Assembly: GCF_023518235.1 (NCBI RefSeq)
Contig: NZ_CP090423.1
Span: 124,001 to 188,000, forward strand
Reading direction: 5' to 3'
Length of the DNA stretch: 64,000 nucleotides
From: Stenotrophomonas maltophilia
Lineage (GTDB): Bacteria; Pseudomonadota; Gammaproteobacteria; Xanthomonadales; Xanthomonadaceae
Under the pieces are notes generated by a model. That model did not search any database and had not been told where the DNA came from. It saw only the letters and a program-made list of their open reading frames with translations. Positions 1-8,795 of this stretch are shown one piece after another. Every line of letters starts with the position of its first letter. Within the stretch, counting starts at the first letter, position 1. The position numbers and the translations under genes were made by a program.

Positions 1-923
1 AGGTGCGCGTGCCACTGGGCGTGATCGCGATGATCTACGAGGCGCGCCCGAACGTGACCGCAGAAGCGGCGGCGCTGTGCCTGAAGGCCGGCAATGGCGT
101 GATCCTGCGCGGCGGTTCCGAAGCGATCCATTCCAACACCGCCATTGCCCAGGCGCTGGCCGGTGCCTTGCAGGCCCATGGCGTACCGCCGGCCGCGGTG
201 ACCGTGCTGACCGACCTGCGCCGCGAAGCCATGCTGGAGCTGCTGCAGCTGCACGAACTGATCGATCTGGCGATTCCGCGCGGCGGCGAAGGCCTGATCC
301 GTTTCGTTGCCGAGCATGCGCGGGTGCCGGTGATCAAGCACTACAAGGGCGTCTGCCACCTGTTCGTCGATGCCAGTGCCGACCTCGGCAAGGCCGTTGA
401 CCTGCTGGTGGATGGCAAGTGCAGCCGGCCGGCGGCCTGCAATTCGCTGGAGACGTTGCTGGTGCACCGAGATGTGGCCGAAGCGTTCCTGCCGCACGTG
501 GCGCAGGCGCTCGGCGAGCGTGGCGTGCAGCTGCGTGCCGATGCGGATGCGCACCCCCTGTTGCCGGGTAGCACGCTGGCCACCGAAGACGACTACGCTG
601 CCGAGTTCCTTGATCTGGTGCTGGCGGTGCGCGTGGTCGACGATCTGGATGCGGCCATCGCGCACATCCGGACCTACACCTCCGACCATACCGAAGTGAT
701 CGCGACCGAAGACAGCGGCAATGCCGAGCGCTTCGTCAATGCGCTGCGCTCGGCGGTGGTGATGGTCAATGCGTCCTCGCGCTTCTCCGATGGTGGCCAG
801 CTGGGGCTGGGCAGCGAGATCGGCATATCCACCACGCGCCTGCATGCGTACGGGCCGATGGGGCTGGAAGCGCTCACCGTCGAACGCTTCGTGGTGCGTG
901 GCGAAGGGCAGACCCGCCGCTGA
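1..923 (+). CDS. proA: gamma-glutamyl phosphate reductase, 3' part
   Basis: Second enzyme of proline synthesis: NADPH-dependent reduction of gamma-glutamyl phosphate to glutamate semialdehyde. The window opens inside the gene, so only about 306 C-terminal residues of the usual ~415 are visible; reading frame is open from base 3. Family signatures seen are [17 protein letters not shown], the [11 protein letters not shown] segment, and [16 protein letters not shown], which holds the conserved cysteine region of this aldehyde dehydrogenase family. The end, with [21 protein letters not shown], is also typical. The gene is convergent with pgaD; the 96-bp gap holds palindromes. The family assignment is secure; the true start and whether proB lies upstream cannot be seen. 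Confidence 0.97.
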   Translation, partial: VRVPLGVIAMIYEARPNVTAEAAALCLKAGNGVILRGGSEAIHSNTAIAQALAGALQAHGVPPAAVTVLTDLRREAMLELLQLHELIDLAIPRGGEGLIRFVAEHARVPVIKHYKGVCHLFVDASADLGKAVDLLVDGKCSRPAACNSLETLLVHRDVAEAFLPHVAQALGERGVQLRADADAHPLLPGSTLATEDDYAAEFLDLVLAVRVVDDLDAAIAHIRTYTSDHTEVIATEDSGNAERFVNALRSAVVMVNASSRFSDGGQLGLGSEIGISTTRLHAYGPMGLEALTVERFVVRGEGQTRR

Positions 924-951
924 TGTCCTGGCCGCCAGGCCTTCGGACCCG

Positions 952-1005
952 GTAGATCCACGCCATGCGTGGATGAGACCCGGGTGCCGACCAAGGTCGG
1001 CACCC
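952..1005. repeat. GTAG-type palindromes between proA and pgaD
   Basis: GTAG at 952-955 is followed by ATCCACG, a 5-base centre and CGTGGAT, a small SMAG-like palindrome. A second perfect inverted repeat follows: GGGTGCCGACC (982-992), AA, GGTCGGCACCC (995-1005). Lying between convergent genes, they probably end transcription from both sides. Confidence 0.7.
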
Positions 1006-1019
1006 ACCGGGTTGTCGGG

Positions 1020-1490
1020 CTACACCACTTCGCGGCGGATGCCGACCGGACGTGCGTGCTCGTCCATGTGCAGCGTCGCCGCCTTGCACTGGGCCAGGCG
1101 CTCGGCCAGGCCGGTACTGGCGCCCAGGTCCGCTGCCACCTCGTTGACGCTGGCCAGCGGCCGCGGCAGTCGCCGGTCCCGTCCGCGGAAGCGCGCACGG
1201 TTGTACTCGGCCCAGCTGATCAGCAGCACACTGGCGCACAACAGCATCACCGGCAGCGCCACCAGCACATAGGGGTCGAACTGGTTCTGCCGCTCATACA
1301 GCTGCTGCCATGCCATCTGGCCGCCGACCAGCCACGACACCAGCGTCACCAGGGGTGCCCACAGGTAGAAGTAGAAGCCCCAGAACGCCAGGGTGACAAA
1401 TCCCCAGGCCGTGCGCTGGAACCGCGGCTGGCGGTGTGGCTTGCGGATCATCCGCGAATCGAATCGGTTGGACGGGTGCTGTGTGTTCAT
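1020..1490 (-). CDS. pgaD: PNAG synthesis accessory membrane protein PgaD
   Basis: Small inner-membrane partner of the PgaC glycosyltransferase, needed for synthesis of poly-beta-1,6-N-acetylglucosamine; in other bacteria PgaD takes part in c-di-GMP activation of the synthase. It has 156 residues with two hydrophobic segments (about residues 29-53 and 75-95) separated by a short loop, followed by a charged cytoplasmic tail. It is last in pgaABCD and its ATG overlaps the pgaC stop by four bases (ATGA), implying coupled translation. Sequence conservation in this family is weak, so the call leans on size, topology and position. Confidence 0.88.
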   Translation of the reverse strand: MNTQHPSNRFDSRMIRKPHRQPRFQRTAWGFVTLAFWGFYFYLWAPLVTLVSWLVGGQMAWQQLYERQNQFDPYVLVALPVMLLCASVLLISWAEYNRARFRGRDRRLPRPLASVNEVAADLGASTGLAERLAQCKAATLHMDEHARPVGIRREVV

Positions 1491-2737
1491 CGTACTCCCC
1501 GATCAGGGCTGGTCCAGGTGGCGCGCTTGCGACGGCGTCGCAGCAGCGCCTTCGGCAACGCCACCAGGGTGGTGGAAAGGCTGATCAGCCAGTACGCCAT
1601 CGGGTACCAGATGACCCAGAAGTAGTTGCGTCCAATCTGTGTTTCGTAACGCCGGTCAATGATCAGACTGCTGGCGAACTGCAGCAGGCAGACCAGCGCC
1701 AGGATCACGCCATGCCACTGAGGAAGCAGGCTGGCGATGTACAGCTGGGGCGGCATCGGGAAGAACTTGCCCAGCACCCACAGCACGACGATGAACAGCA
1801 TCGTGTAGGCCCAGATCACGCTCAGTACGTACTCCAGCAGCACGCCCCACATCCGGCGCTCGCGCCAGTTCAGCAGAGAGCGGGCGTGGCGAAGCATGAC
1901 TTCCACGCCGCCCTGCGCCCAGCGCAGGCGCTGCCGCCACAATCCCTTCAGTGTTTCCGGCATCAGGATGAAGCACAGGGCGTTGGGCTCGTAGCGGATG
2001 TCCCAATGCCCGCGCTGCAGGCGCCAGCTGATGTCGATGTCTTCGGTCACCATGTCGTCCGACCACCAGCCCACCTGGTGCAATGCAGTGCGACGGAAGC
2101 CGGCAATCACCCCGGAAATGGTGAAGATGCGCCCGTACACGCGCTGCGCCCGCTTGATCATGCCGATGATGGAGGAGAACTCGGCCACCTGCAGACGGCC
2201 AAGCAGGGTGGAGCGGTTGCGGATGCGCGGATTGCCGGTGACCGCGCCGACCCGGTTGCCGCTGACCAGGTGCCAGACCATCCAGTGCAGTGCGTGTTCC
2301 TCCAGCATGGCATCGCCGTCGATGCACACCAGGTACTCCGAGCGCGCCGCCAGCGCGCCCATGCGCAACGCATTGGCCTTGCCCAGATTGCGGTCCAGGT
2401 GCAGCACGCGCAGCCGCGGATGCTGGGCCGCCAGCGCGTCCAGGCGCGCACCGGTGTCGTCACTGCTGCCGTCATCGATGGCGATCACCTCGTAATCGGT
2501 CGGGTAGCGCTGGTTGAGCGCAGCGCCGAGGGTGTCGTCAAGATTCTCCGATTCGTTGTGGCAGGGAATCAGCAGGGTCGCGAACGGCGGATCGACCATC
2601 AGCGGTGGGTCGCTGCGTGGGCGCGAATGGCGTTCGCGCCGGTAGTAGTAGTACAGACCGCCGGACATCCAGAAGAACGCCATCACCATCGGGTAGTAGA
2701 AGGCGAACTGGAACAGGATCAGCAGCAACGGATGCAT
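1487..2737 (-). CDS. pgaC: poly-beta-1,6-GlcNAc synthase, family 2 glycosyltransferase
   Basis: Processive inner-membrane glycosyltransferase polymerising UDP-GlcNAc into PNAG. From the ATG at 2737 it has 416 residues: two N-terminal hydrophobic stretches, then a GT-A domain with DDGSSDDTG, the metal-binding CIDGDAML, the base region TEDIDISWRLQRG and the QRLRWAQGG (QxxRW) motif, followed by C-terminal membrane segments. The longer open frame upstream of 2737 overlaps pgaB and lacks family sequence, so the start MHPLLLILFQFAF was chosen. Third gene of the pga operon, seven bases after pgaB. Confidence 0.96.
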   Translation of the reverse strand: MHPLLLILFQFAFYYPMVMAFFWMSGGLYYYYRRERHSRPRSDPPLMVDPPFATLLIPCHNESENLDDTLGAALNQRYPTDYEVIAIDDGSSDDTGARLDALAAQHPRLRVLHLDRNLGKANALRMGALAARSEYLVCIDGDAMLEEHALHWMVWHLVSGNRVGAVTGNPRIRNRSTLLGRLQVAEFSSIIGMIKRAQRVYGRIFTISGVIAGFRRTALHQVGWWSDDMVTEDIDISWRLQRGHWDIRYEPNALCFILMPETLKGLWRQRLRWAQGGVEVMLRHARSLLNWRERRMWGVLLEYVLSVIWAYTMLFIVVLWVLGKFFPMPPQLYIASLLPQWHGVILALVCLLQFASSLIIDRRYETQIGRNYFWVIWYPMAYWLISLSTTLVALPKALLRRRRKRATWTSPDRGVR

Positions 2738-2744
2738 GTCCACG

Positions 2745-4631
2745 TCACTTCTCCGGATACGGGAAGTTGCCGGCGGACATGGCCGCACGGGCATCGTGGG
2801 TGGAGGGCTGGTCGGCGATGAAGTCATCCGGGTACCAGGCGAAGTGGTGCACACCCTGTGCCTGCAGCTGGCGGATCTGCGCGCGCAGTCGGTCGGCGGG
2901 AATCGGCTGGCCCGTGCGCCAGTCGACGGTCTGCAGCTCGAACAGCGTGTGCTGCAGTTGTGGATCGTGGCGGCGTACGGCGGCCAGCAGCTGGTCAAGC
3001 CAGCGCTCCGGATGCTTGCTGCCCTCCATCCACGGCATTGCCATCAGCGCAGTCTGGTCGTAGGCCTTGTTGAACAGGTCCAGGCGTTGCGCGAACCAGG
3101 CTTCGCTCTGCGGGCGCAGCACCGGTTCGGCATACAGGTTGCGCACGGTGGCCAGTTTCGGCCGCCAGCGTTGCGCGCGGTCGCGCAGGGCCAGGGTAAA
3201 GTCGATCAGCGCCTGGGTGCGCGCGCTGCCATCGCTCCCCGCCGGCAGCGACGGCAGCTCGGTGTCGCGCAGGTAGCCATCATCGTGGAACAGCAGGCCT
3301 TCGAAGTAGGAATTGACCGCCAGGTCCTCGTAGAGGTCAAGCATGATCTGGCGCGCCTTCGGGTTGGTGAAGTCCAGCCGGTACATGCCATCGGCATCGC
3401 CGTTGTGGATGGCCAATGCCTTGCGCTGCACCGGGTCGGGCAGCTCGAAGCCCAGCACCGGCAACCACGCATACACCTTTACCCCTGCGCGGGATTTCAG
3501 CTGCCAGGCCACGCGGCTGAACAGGTCCGCCCGCATCGGCATGTGGCGATTGGGGAAGTACAGCGCATCGGCGGTGTTGTTGCCGTCGGCGTCGGCGAAG
3601 GCCTGCAGGTAGACGTGGGTGGGTGCGATGCGCTTGACCCGTTCGATCAGCGCGTCGAGGTTGCGCGCCTGCTGCGCCGGGTTGGGGTCATACACATCAT
3701 CCAGGTCGATCTGCAGGGCGCGGATGCCATCAAGTGCCGCGTCGCGGCGCAGTTCGAATGCCAGTCCTTCCACGGTCGGGTTGTCGCTGACCAGGAAACG
3801 CGCCAGGCCGTGCAGGTCACGGGTGACCGGTGTGCTGCGCCCCTCCAGGTCGAACGACACCGGCATTCCCAGCTGCTCGGCGATGTCGTTGCTCAGCTGG
3901 TTGTAGGCCGCGTACGGCCACACGATCGCGCGGGGGCGTACGCCAAGATGCTGCTCGATCCGCTGCGCACTGCGGGTCAGGTCGGCGCGCAGGCGCTGTT
4001 CGTACTGCGTCTGGGTCTCATAGCTGCGCGTGGAAGGCGAGTAGACCCGGGTCACGACGGCCGGAGTGGAGTTACCCTGCGGATTGGCAAGCACGCCATG
4101 GTGCAGGTTGTCGGTATGGCTGGCCACTTCGATCAGGCCGCTGTCATGCATCTGCTTCAGCTGCGCCCAGGTGAGGAAATCGTCGTGGCCGAACGGGCGG
4201 TAGCCGTAGTCGATGGTGCGGCCCGGCGCCATGTCCATGTAGTCGGTGATCACCGCCACCAGGGCCGGGTAGCGATAGGCCTGCAGCAACGGGAACGCCT
4301 TGTCGTAGACACTGCGCAGGCCGTCATCGAAGGTCAGCAGCACCGGCTGTGGTGGCAGCGTGGCGCGGCCCTGCGAGGCATCGATCACCTGCGACAGCGA
4401 CACCGGGTGGTAGCCATGCGCCCCCAGCCAGTCCAGGTGTGCGGCGAAGTTCTGCGTGCTCACCGCATAGGTATCGGCATCGCCCTTGGCGGCCACCTGG
4501 TCGCGGATATCGTGGTAGCTGAGGATCAGCAGCCCGTTGTCGGCCGCATCGAGATGCGCGGCCTGCTGTGCCATTGCGGTCGGTGCGGTGCTGAGCAACA
4601 GCAGCAGGATCAGTCGCAGGATGCGGGCCAT
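2745..4631 (-). CDS. pgaB: PNAG N-deacetylase PgaB
   Basis: Periplasmic enzyme that partly de-N-acetylates PNAG before export. From ATG 4631 the protein has 628 residues. The N-terminal half is a polysaccharide deacetylase domain: ILSYHDI, LLTFDDGLRSVYD (the metal-binding FDDG) and EVASHTDNLHH with metal-ligand histidines. The C-terminal half matches the PgaB glycoside hydrolase-like (GH153) region. The leader ends in LLLLLLSTAPTAMAQQ, which looks like a signal peptidase I site; there is no lipobox cysteine, unlike the E. coli lipoprotein. It starts two bases after the pgaA stop codon begins to clear, so translation is probably coupled. Confidence 0.96.
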   Translation of the reverse strand: MARILRLILLLLLSTAPTAMAQQAAHLDAADNGLLILSYHDIRDQVAAKGDADTYAVSTQNFAAHLDWLGAHGYHPVSLSQVIDASQGRATLPPQPVLLTFDDGLRSVYDKAFPLLQAYRYPALVAVITDYMDMAPGRTIDYGYRPFGHDDFLTWAQLKQMHDSGLIEVASHTDNLHHGVLANPQGNSTPAVVTRVYSPSTRSYETQTQYEQRLRADLTRSAQRIEQHLGVRPRAIVWPYAAYNQLSNDIAEQLGMPVSFDLEGRSTPVTRDLHGLARFLVSDNPTVEGLAFELRRDAALDGIRALQIDLDDVYDPNPAQQARNLDALIERVKRIAPTHVYLQAFADADGNNTADALYFPNRHMPMRADLFSRVAWQLKSRAGVKVYAWLPVLGFELPDPVQRKALAIHNGDADGMYRLDFTNPKARQIMLDLYEDLAVNSYFEGLLFHDDGYLRDTELPSLPAGSDGSARTQALIDFTLALRDRAQRWRPKLATVRNLYAEPVLRPQSEAWFAQRLDLFNKAYDQTALMAMPWMEGSKHPERWLDQLLAAVRRHDPQLQHTLFELQTVDWRTGQPIPADRLRAQIRQLQAQGVHHFAWYPDDFIADQPSTHDARAAMSAGNFPYPEK

Positions 4632-4632
4632 G

Positions 4633-6660
4633 TCAGTCTCCCCAGCGCAATGCGGCTTCGAAGCCGAGATGGCGTTCGCGGTGGCCGTCGTAGACCGGCC
4701 GCGACCAGCGCACGCCGTACTCGAGCACACGGCCCGGCCCCAGCTGCCACTCATGCTGGTAGGACACCGATGGCACCAGCGCGCTGCCGAAGCCGTCCTG
4801 CCAGTAGTCCCCCAGCGAAACCGTCAGCCGGTGCCGGAAGTGGCGTTCGTAGTGCCGCCACAGTTGCTGGTCGATGCGCAGCCCGATCTCGACCATGCGG
4901 TCGCGTGACGGGTTGAAATAGGGCGCATCAGCGCGGCTGCCGCGACTGGTGTAGGCACTGGCCAGGCCGTCGACCAGCCAGCGCGGTCGGGTCAGCAGGC
5001 GCTGCTCGAGGGCGGTACTGAACAGCTCGCGATGATTGCCGTCGTCGTAGCGGAAGCGGCTGGCGCCGAACATCCAGTGGGTCAGCTCACTGCGCCGGTA
5101 GTCCACCCGCGCGCTCAGGCTGTCGGCGGTGATGCCGGCAACGCGCGCCTGCATCGACGCTTCCGGGTCATTGCGCGCGGCCGCAAGGCCGGCGTGCCAG
5201 TAGTCGTTGAACTGCCAACCCACGCCGGCGCGCAGGCCGGTATCACCCACATGGTCATTGGCGCGCAGCACGGCCGCTTCCGCATCCAGCTGGCCGAAGC
5301 GGTAGCGCACGCCTGCGCCGAGCCAGAGCGGGTCGATGCGCTGGTCCTGGAAGTCGACCGAGCGCCGGTCGGCAAAGGCAAACAGCCGCCAGCGATCGTC
5401 CAGGATCGGTGACTGCACTTCCACGCCATAGCGACGATCATTGTTGCCCAAGGGTGAAGTGCCGCCACCACCGGAACTGCGTCCGATGTCGGTCCATGCC
5501 TGCACCTGCCACCCGCGATGCACGCGCCACGCCTGGTCCATGCGCTGCACCGCCGGCTGGGTCGGGTAGCGCGCGACCAGGTCGTCGTGCAGCGGTCGCG
5601 CCAGGTCATCGCGCTGCAGGGCGACGTAGGCCTCTTCCATGCCCAGCCGCGCTTCCACGTCACGCGGGTCGAGCGCGTGCGCCATCTGCTGCCGCTGCAG
5701 GGCCCGGCGTGGCCAGCCGCGCATCATGTACACGCTGCCCAGTGCGCTCTGCAGGCCGCCGTTGCCCGGCGCGATATCCACCATCGATTCCAGGTCGTGC
5801 TGCGCGGTGGACAGATCGCCGCTGTAGGCGCGCACCATCGCCAGATTCAGGTCGGCCTCGTAGCGCGACCAGTTCGCATACGGCGATTTGCCATTGCTCC
5901 AGCGCCAGGCCGGTTCCTTGTCACGCCACGCCTGCAACAGCTCAATGGCTTTCTCCTGCTGCTCGCTTTCCAGGTAGGCGTAGGCCAGTTGCGAGTGCGA
6001 GGCATCGCGCGTGGGGTCGCCGGCCACCGCGGCCTGCAGTACCGGAATGGCTTCCTGCGGGTGCAGCGTTCCCATCAGTGAATCGCCCACCGCAGGCAGC
6101 ACGTAGTCGGGCAGCGTGTGACCCTCGGCCTGCAGGGCGCGTGCTTCCTCGCGTACCTGGGCGTGGCGCCCCAGCCGGTTGAGCAGGATCAGGCGGTCCA
6201 TGCGGATGCGCAGCGGAGCCTGGGCCGGTGGCGTGCCTTCGCCGCCAAGATAGCGCTGCATGCGCGCCAGCGTGGATTCGGCCTCTTCCAGGCGGCTGTC
6301 TTCGCTGCGGCTGTAGGCCAGGCTCCAGACCACCAGCTTGGCCAGATAGTCGCCCTCCAGGCGTTGCTTCTGGGCAGCGTCGAACAGCTGTGGCCGCTGC
6401 TGGTAAAGCTCCCAGGCGCGCCACGCATTGCCGATGTCGCCCAGGGTCAGGACGCGCAGTTTGAACAGCAGGTCGTCATTGGGCTGTTGTTGGCTCGCCC
6501 GTTCGATCGCGCCCAGCGCGTCCAGCCAGCGGGCCTGGTCACGGTAGCGGCCGATCTCGGCCAGCGCCGCCTCGCGGTCCGGCGGCGCGGCACCGCTGGC
6601 CCAGGCCAGCGCGGAGCAGGCGAGGCCGACGCAGAGCGCCAGCCGGCGGTGGACGACCAT
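4633..6660 (-). CDS. pgaA: PNAG export outer-membrane porin PgaA
   Basis: Outer-membrane exporter of PNAG: a periplasmic tetratricopeptide superhelix followed by a beta-barrel pore. From ATG 6660 it has 675 residues: signal peptide (MVVHRRLALCVGLACSALAW..ASGA), TPR-rich region to about residue 330, then alternating amphipathic barrel strands ending in ALRWGD. It is shorter than the ~800-residue E. coli protein, mostly in the TPR part. An upstream in-frame ATG at 6711 would lie inside the Clp-type site and lacks a signal-like start; 6660 has AAGGGGG about seven bases upstream. First gene of pgaABCD. Confidence 0.93.
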   Translation of the reverse strand: MVVHRRLALCVGLACSALAWASGAAPPDREAALAEIGRYRDQARWLDALGAIERASQQQPNDDLLFKLRVLTLGDIGNAWRAWELYQQRPQLFDAAQKQRLEGDYLAKLVVWSLAYSRSEDSRLEEAESTLARMQRYLGGEGTPPAQAPLRIRMDRLILLNRLGRHAQVREEARALQAEGHTLPDYVLPAVGDSLMGTLHPQEAIPVLQAAVAGDPTRDASHSQLAYAYLESEQQEKAIELLQAWRDKEPAWRWSNGKSPYANWSRYEADLNLAMVRAYSGDLSTAQHDLESMVDIAPGNGGLQSALGSVYMMRGWPRRALQRQQMAHALDPRDVEARLGMEEAYVALQRDDLARPLHDDLVARYPTQPAVQRMDQAWRVHRGWQVQAWTDIGRSSGGGGTSPLGNNDRRYGVEVQSPILDDRWRLFAFADRRSVDFQDQRIDPLWLGAGVRYRFGQLDAEAAVLRANDHVGDTGLRAGVGWQFNDYWHAGLAAARNDPEASMQARVAGITADSLSARVDYRRSELTHWMFGASRFRYDDGNHRELFSTALEQRLLTRPRWLVDGLASAYTSRGSRADAPYFNPSRDRMVEIGLRIDQQLWRHYERHFRHRLTVSLGDYWQDGFGSALVPSVSYQHEWQLGPGRVLEYGVRWSRPVYDGHRERHLGFEAALRWGD

Positions 6661-7004
6661 TGGGGACCCCCTTGGCTTCCTGACCAGACAACCGTGAAAA
6701 ATGTGACGCACATCACATGCCAGATTTCTGGATGGCCGTGCCCTGCGTCACTCCCTTCGTGCACTCCCGCCCAGTCAGGACGGGTACAACCCGGACAGCG
6801 ACCCGCGATGTCATGTCTTGAACGAGAATCCCCCGCGCACCGAGTGGTGGCCTGGGCGGCCGGGCCGCCCCCGTGCCCAATGCCGGCACGCGGCAAGGAT
6901 GGGCACTCGTGGGCACTATCCGCCCGGAATTGTCAGTTGCGCGTCAAATTTCCCGGAAAGGCGGGTAAGCGCCCGTCGGGACCGGCCAAGGTGGCCGGCA
7001 CGGC
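6661..7004. other. intergenic region between pgaA and the MFS gene
   Basis: About 340 bp with no supportable gene. Besides the Clp-type site it holds a hairpin, CCGGCC (6982-6987), loop AAGGT, GGCCGG (6993-6998), directly after the MFS stop, without a T-run; it may mark the 3' end of that transcript. Nothing else stands out. Confidence 0.5.
6702..6717. promoter_or_regulatory. perfect CRP/Clp-type binding site upstream of pgaA
   Basis: TGTGA-CGCACA-TCACA matches the CRP-family consensus TGTGA-N6-TCACA at every conserved position. Its centre is about 49 bp before the pgaA start. In Xanthomonadaceae this sequence is bound by Clp, a CRP homologue whose DNA binding is inhibited by c-di-GMP; that Clp acts here is inference. 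Confidence 0.8.
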
Positions 7005-8210
7005 TTACCAGAGGTCTTCCAGCTTGCGCGGTTTGCACGCCACCCAGGAGGCGCACAGCATCAGCGTGGCGCAGCCGAACAGGAAGCTGAACGGGAGCGT
7101 CCAGCCGTCGCTGACGGTGTGCAGCCAGCCGACCAGGAACGGCCCCAGGCAGCTGAAGCTGTAGCCCACGCCCTGCATGAAGCCGGACAGCGCCGCCGAG
7201 CCGGTGGGGGTACGCGTACGCAGGTTGATCAGGGTCAGCGCCAGCGGGAACGTGGACGGGCCGACGCCGAGCAGGCAGGCCCACAGCAGCGGGGCCTTCA
7301 TCGGTGCCAGCAGCAGGCCGGTGAAGGCGATCACGAACGAGAAGAAGCCGATCAGCACCAGCGGGAACGGGTTCTGCAGGCGCACCGCCATCGACGGAAT
7401 GACCAGCGAGGGCAGCAGGCCCAGCGCCGAGAACACCGCCACCATCACCCCGCCGAAGGCCGGCGAGCCGCCGGCCTCCACCACGATGCGCGGCAGCCAG
7501 GTGAACATCGAATAGGTCATCAGCGAGGTCATGCCGAACATCAGCGTCATGCTCCAGCCCAGCGACGTGCGCCAGACCTTGCCATGCGGCTGCGCGGAGG
7601 GGTCGGTGGCATCGGCCTGCGGCTTCGGCGCGCGCCGGGCCAGCATCAGCCACGGCAATGCGGCGGCCAGCGCCAGCAGAGCCCACATGCCCAGCGACAC
7701 GCGCCAGCCGGCGGCGTTGGCCACCGGCACCGCCAGCAGGGCCGGGAGCATCGTGCCCAGCTGCAGCACGCTGATGTAGAGCGTGCTCATGGTGCCGACC
7801 TTGTTGGCGAAGTAGCGCTTCACCAGCGGCGGCACCACCACGTTGCCGATGCCCATGCCGGCCAGCGCCAGCACCGAACCCAGCAGCAGCGTGCCGACAT
7901 TGCCGGCGCTGGAGCGCAGCAGCAGGCCGGCCATCGCCATCACCATCGCCAGCAGCGTGGTGCGCTCCAGGCCCAGGCGCCGTGCCAGGGCCGGTGTGGC
8001 CACGCCGAACAGGGCGAACGAGGCGGTCGGCAGCATGCCCAGCACGCCGGTCATGGTGGTGCCGAAGCCGAACTGCTGGCCGAGCACGTCCAGCAGCGGC
8101 GTGATCGAGGTGACGGCGGTGCGCAGGTTGACTGCGGCCAGCAGGATCGCGGCGAAGGCGAGCAGGCGCCCGTGCAGCAGCGACGGCGAATCGGAAGGGG
8201 AGGAGCTCAT
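7005..8210 (-). CDS. MFS transporter, CynX/NimT type
   Basis: Twelve-helix major facilitator protein of 401 residues resembling CynX (cyanate) and NimT (2-nitroimidazole) transporters. Seen: LLAAVNLRTAVTSITPLL at the start of helix 1, the LARRLGLERTT loop after helix 2, and GMGIGNVVVPPLVKRYFANKVGTMSTLYISVLQLGTMLPAL, strongly typical of this subfamily. ATG 8210 follows AGGACCACCG; the eight extra upstream codons add nothing conserved. It is monocistronic, divergent from the toxin operon. No cyanase or other neighbour points to a substrate, so the cargo is unknown. Confidence 0.9.
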   Translation of the reverse strand: MSSSPSDSPSLLHGRLLAFAAILLAAVNLRTAVTSITPLLDVLGQQFGFGTTMTGVLGMLPTASFALFGVATPALARRLGLERTTLLAMVMAMAGLLLRSSAGNVGTLLLGSVLALAGMGIGNVVVPPLVKRYFANKVGTMSTLYISVLQLGTMLPALLAVPVANAAGWRVSLGMWALLALAAALPWLMLARRAPKPQADATDPSAQPHGKVWRTSLGWSMTLMFGMTSLMTYSMFTWLPRIVVEAGGSPAFGGVMVAVFSALGLLPSLVIPSMAVRLQNPFPLVLIGFFSFVIAFTGLLLAPMKAPLLWACLLGVGPSTFPLALTLINLRTRTPTGSAALSGFMQGVGYSFSCLGPFLVGWLHTVSDGWTLPFSFLFGCATLMLCASWVACKPRKLEDLW

Positions 8211-8454
8211 CGGTGGTCCTTGCAGGTGACGCACGCCGGAGTGCTGGCATGCAGGGCCGGCATCGGTCTACGCCGACGCGGCAGGGTGGGGGAGGCGCCA
8301 TTGTACGTGGCTGGCGGGGCCCGGTCCTGTCGGCGCGATTTGTCGCGATCTGCATCGCTGGAGGGCGGCGGTTGATGTGCGTCACGTATTCGCCGCAATC
8401 CAGCCAAACCCTTGCAGTGCCAGCCTGCGCCCGTGCTGATGCGGGAGGCACGCT

Positions 8455-8793
8455 GTGTTCGACGCCGCGTTACAGGAGGCCCTGCTGCGTCTGCCTGACC
8501 CCTCCACCTTTTTCCAGTTGTTGTGCCGGGAGATTCGCGAGGAGTACCCCGGCAGGGTGGGTCATCTGAGCGATGGCGCATTGATGGATGAGGTAGTGCA
8601 AAGCCATGACCATGCCGCCTACGTGCTGCGCATCACTCACCTGCAGGTGCTGGTGCGCTGGGTGAAGGCGGACGTGGCGTGGGCGCGCGGCTTGCGGGCC
8701 GTCCCGGCCGCGGACATGTGGATGCGCACCGCGAAGGATCCGAATCTGGCAGCAGCTGATCTGCTGTCGAATCTGGCAGGACACCAGGAGTAA
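8455..8793 (+). CDS. unknown small protein, first gene of toxin operon
   Basis: 112 residues, not recognised. It starts at GTG (8455) with GGGAGG six bases upstream and stops two bases before the toxin ATG. It is acidic and looks mostly helical (FFQLLCREIREEYPG; HAAYVLRITHLQVLVRWVKADVAWARGL), with no signal peptide or membrane segment. Placement before a nuclease effector and its immunity gene suggests a chaperone, adaptor or delivery aid for the toxin, as seen with type VI effectors, but this is inference from context only. Confidence 0.75.
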   Translation: MFDAALQEALLRLPDPSTFFQLLCREIREEYPGRVGHLSDGALMDEVVQSHDHAAYVLRITHLQVLVRWVKADVAWARGLRAVPAADMWMRTAKDPNLAAADLLSNLAGHQE

Positions 8794-8795
8794 CG

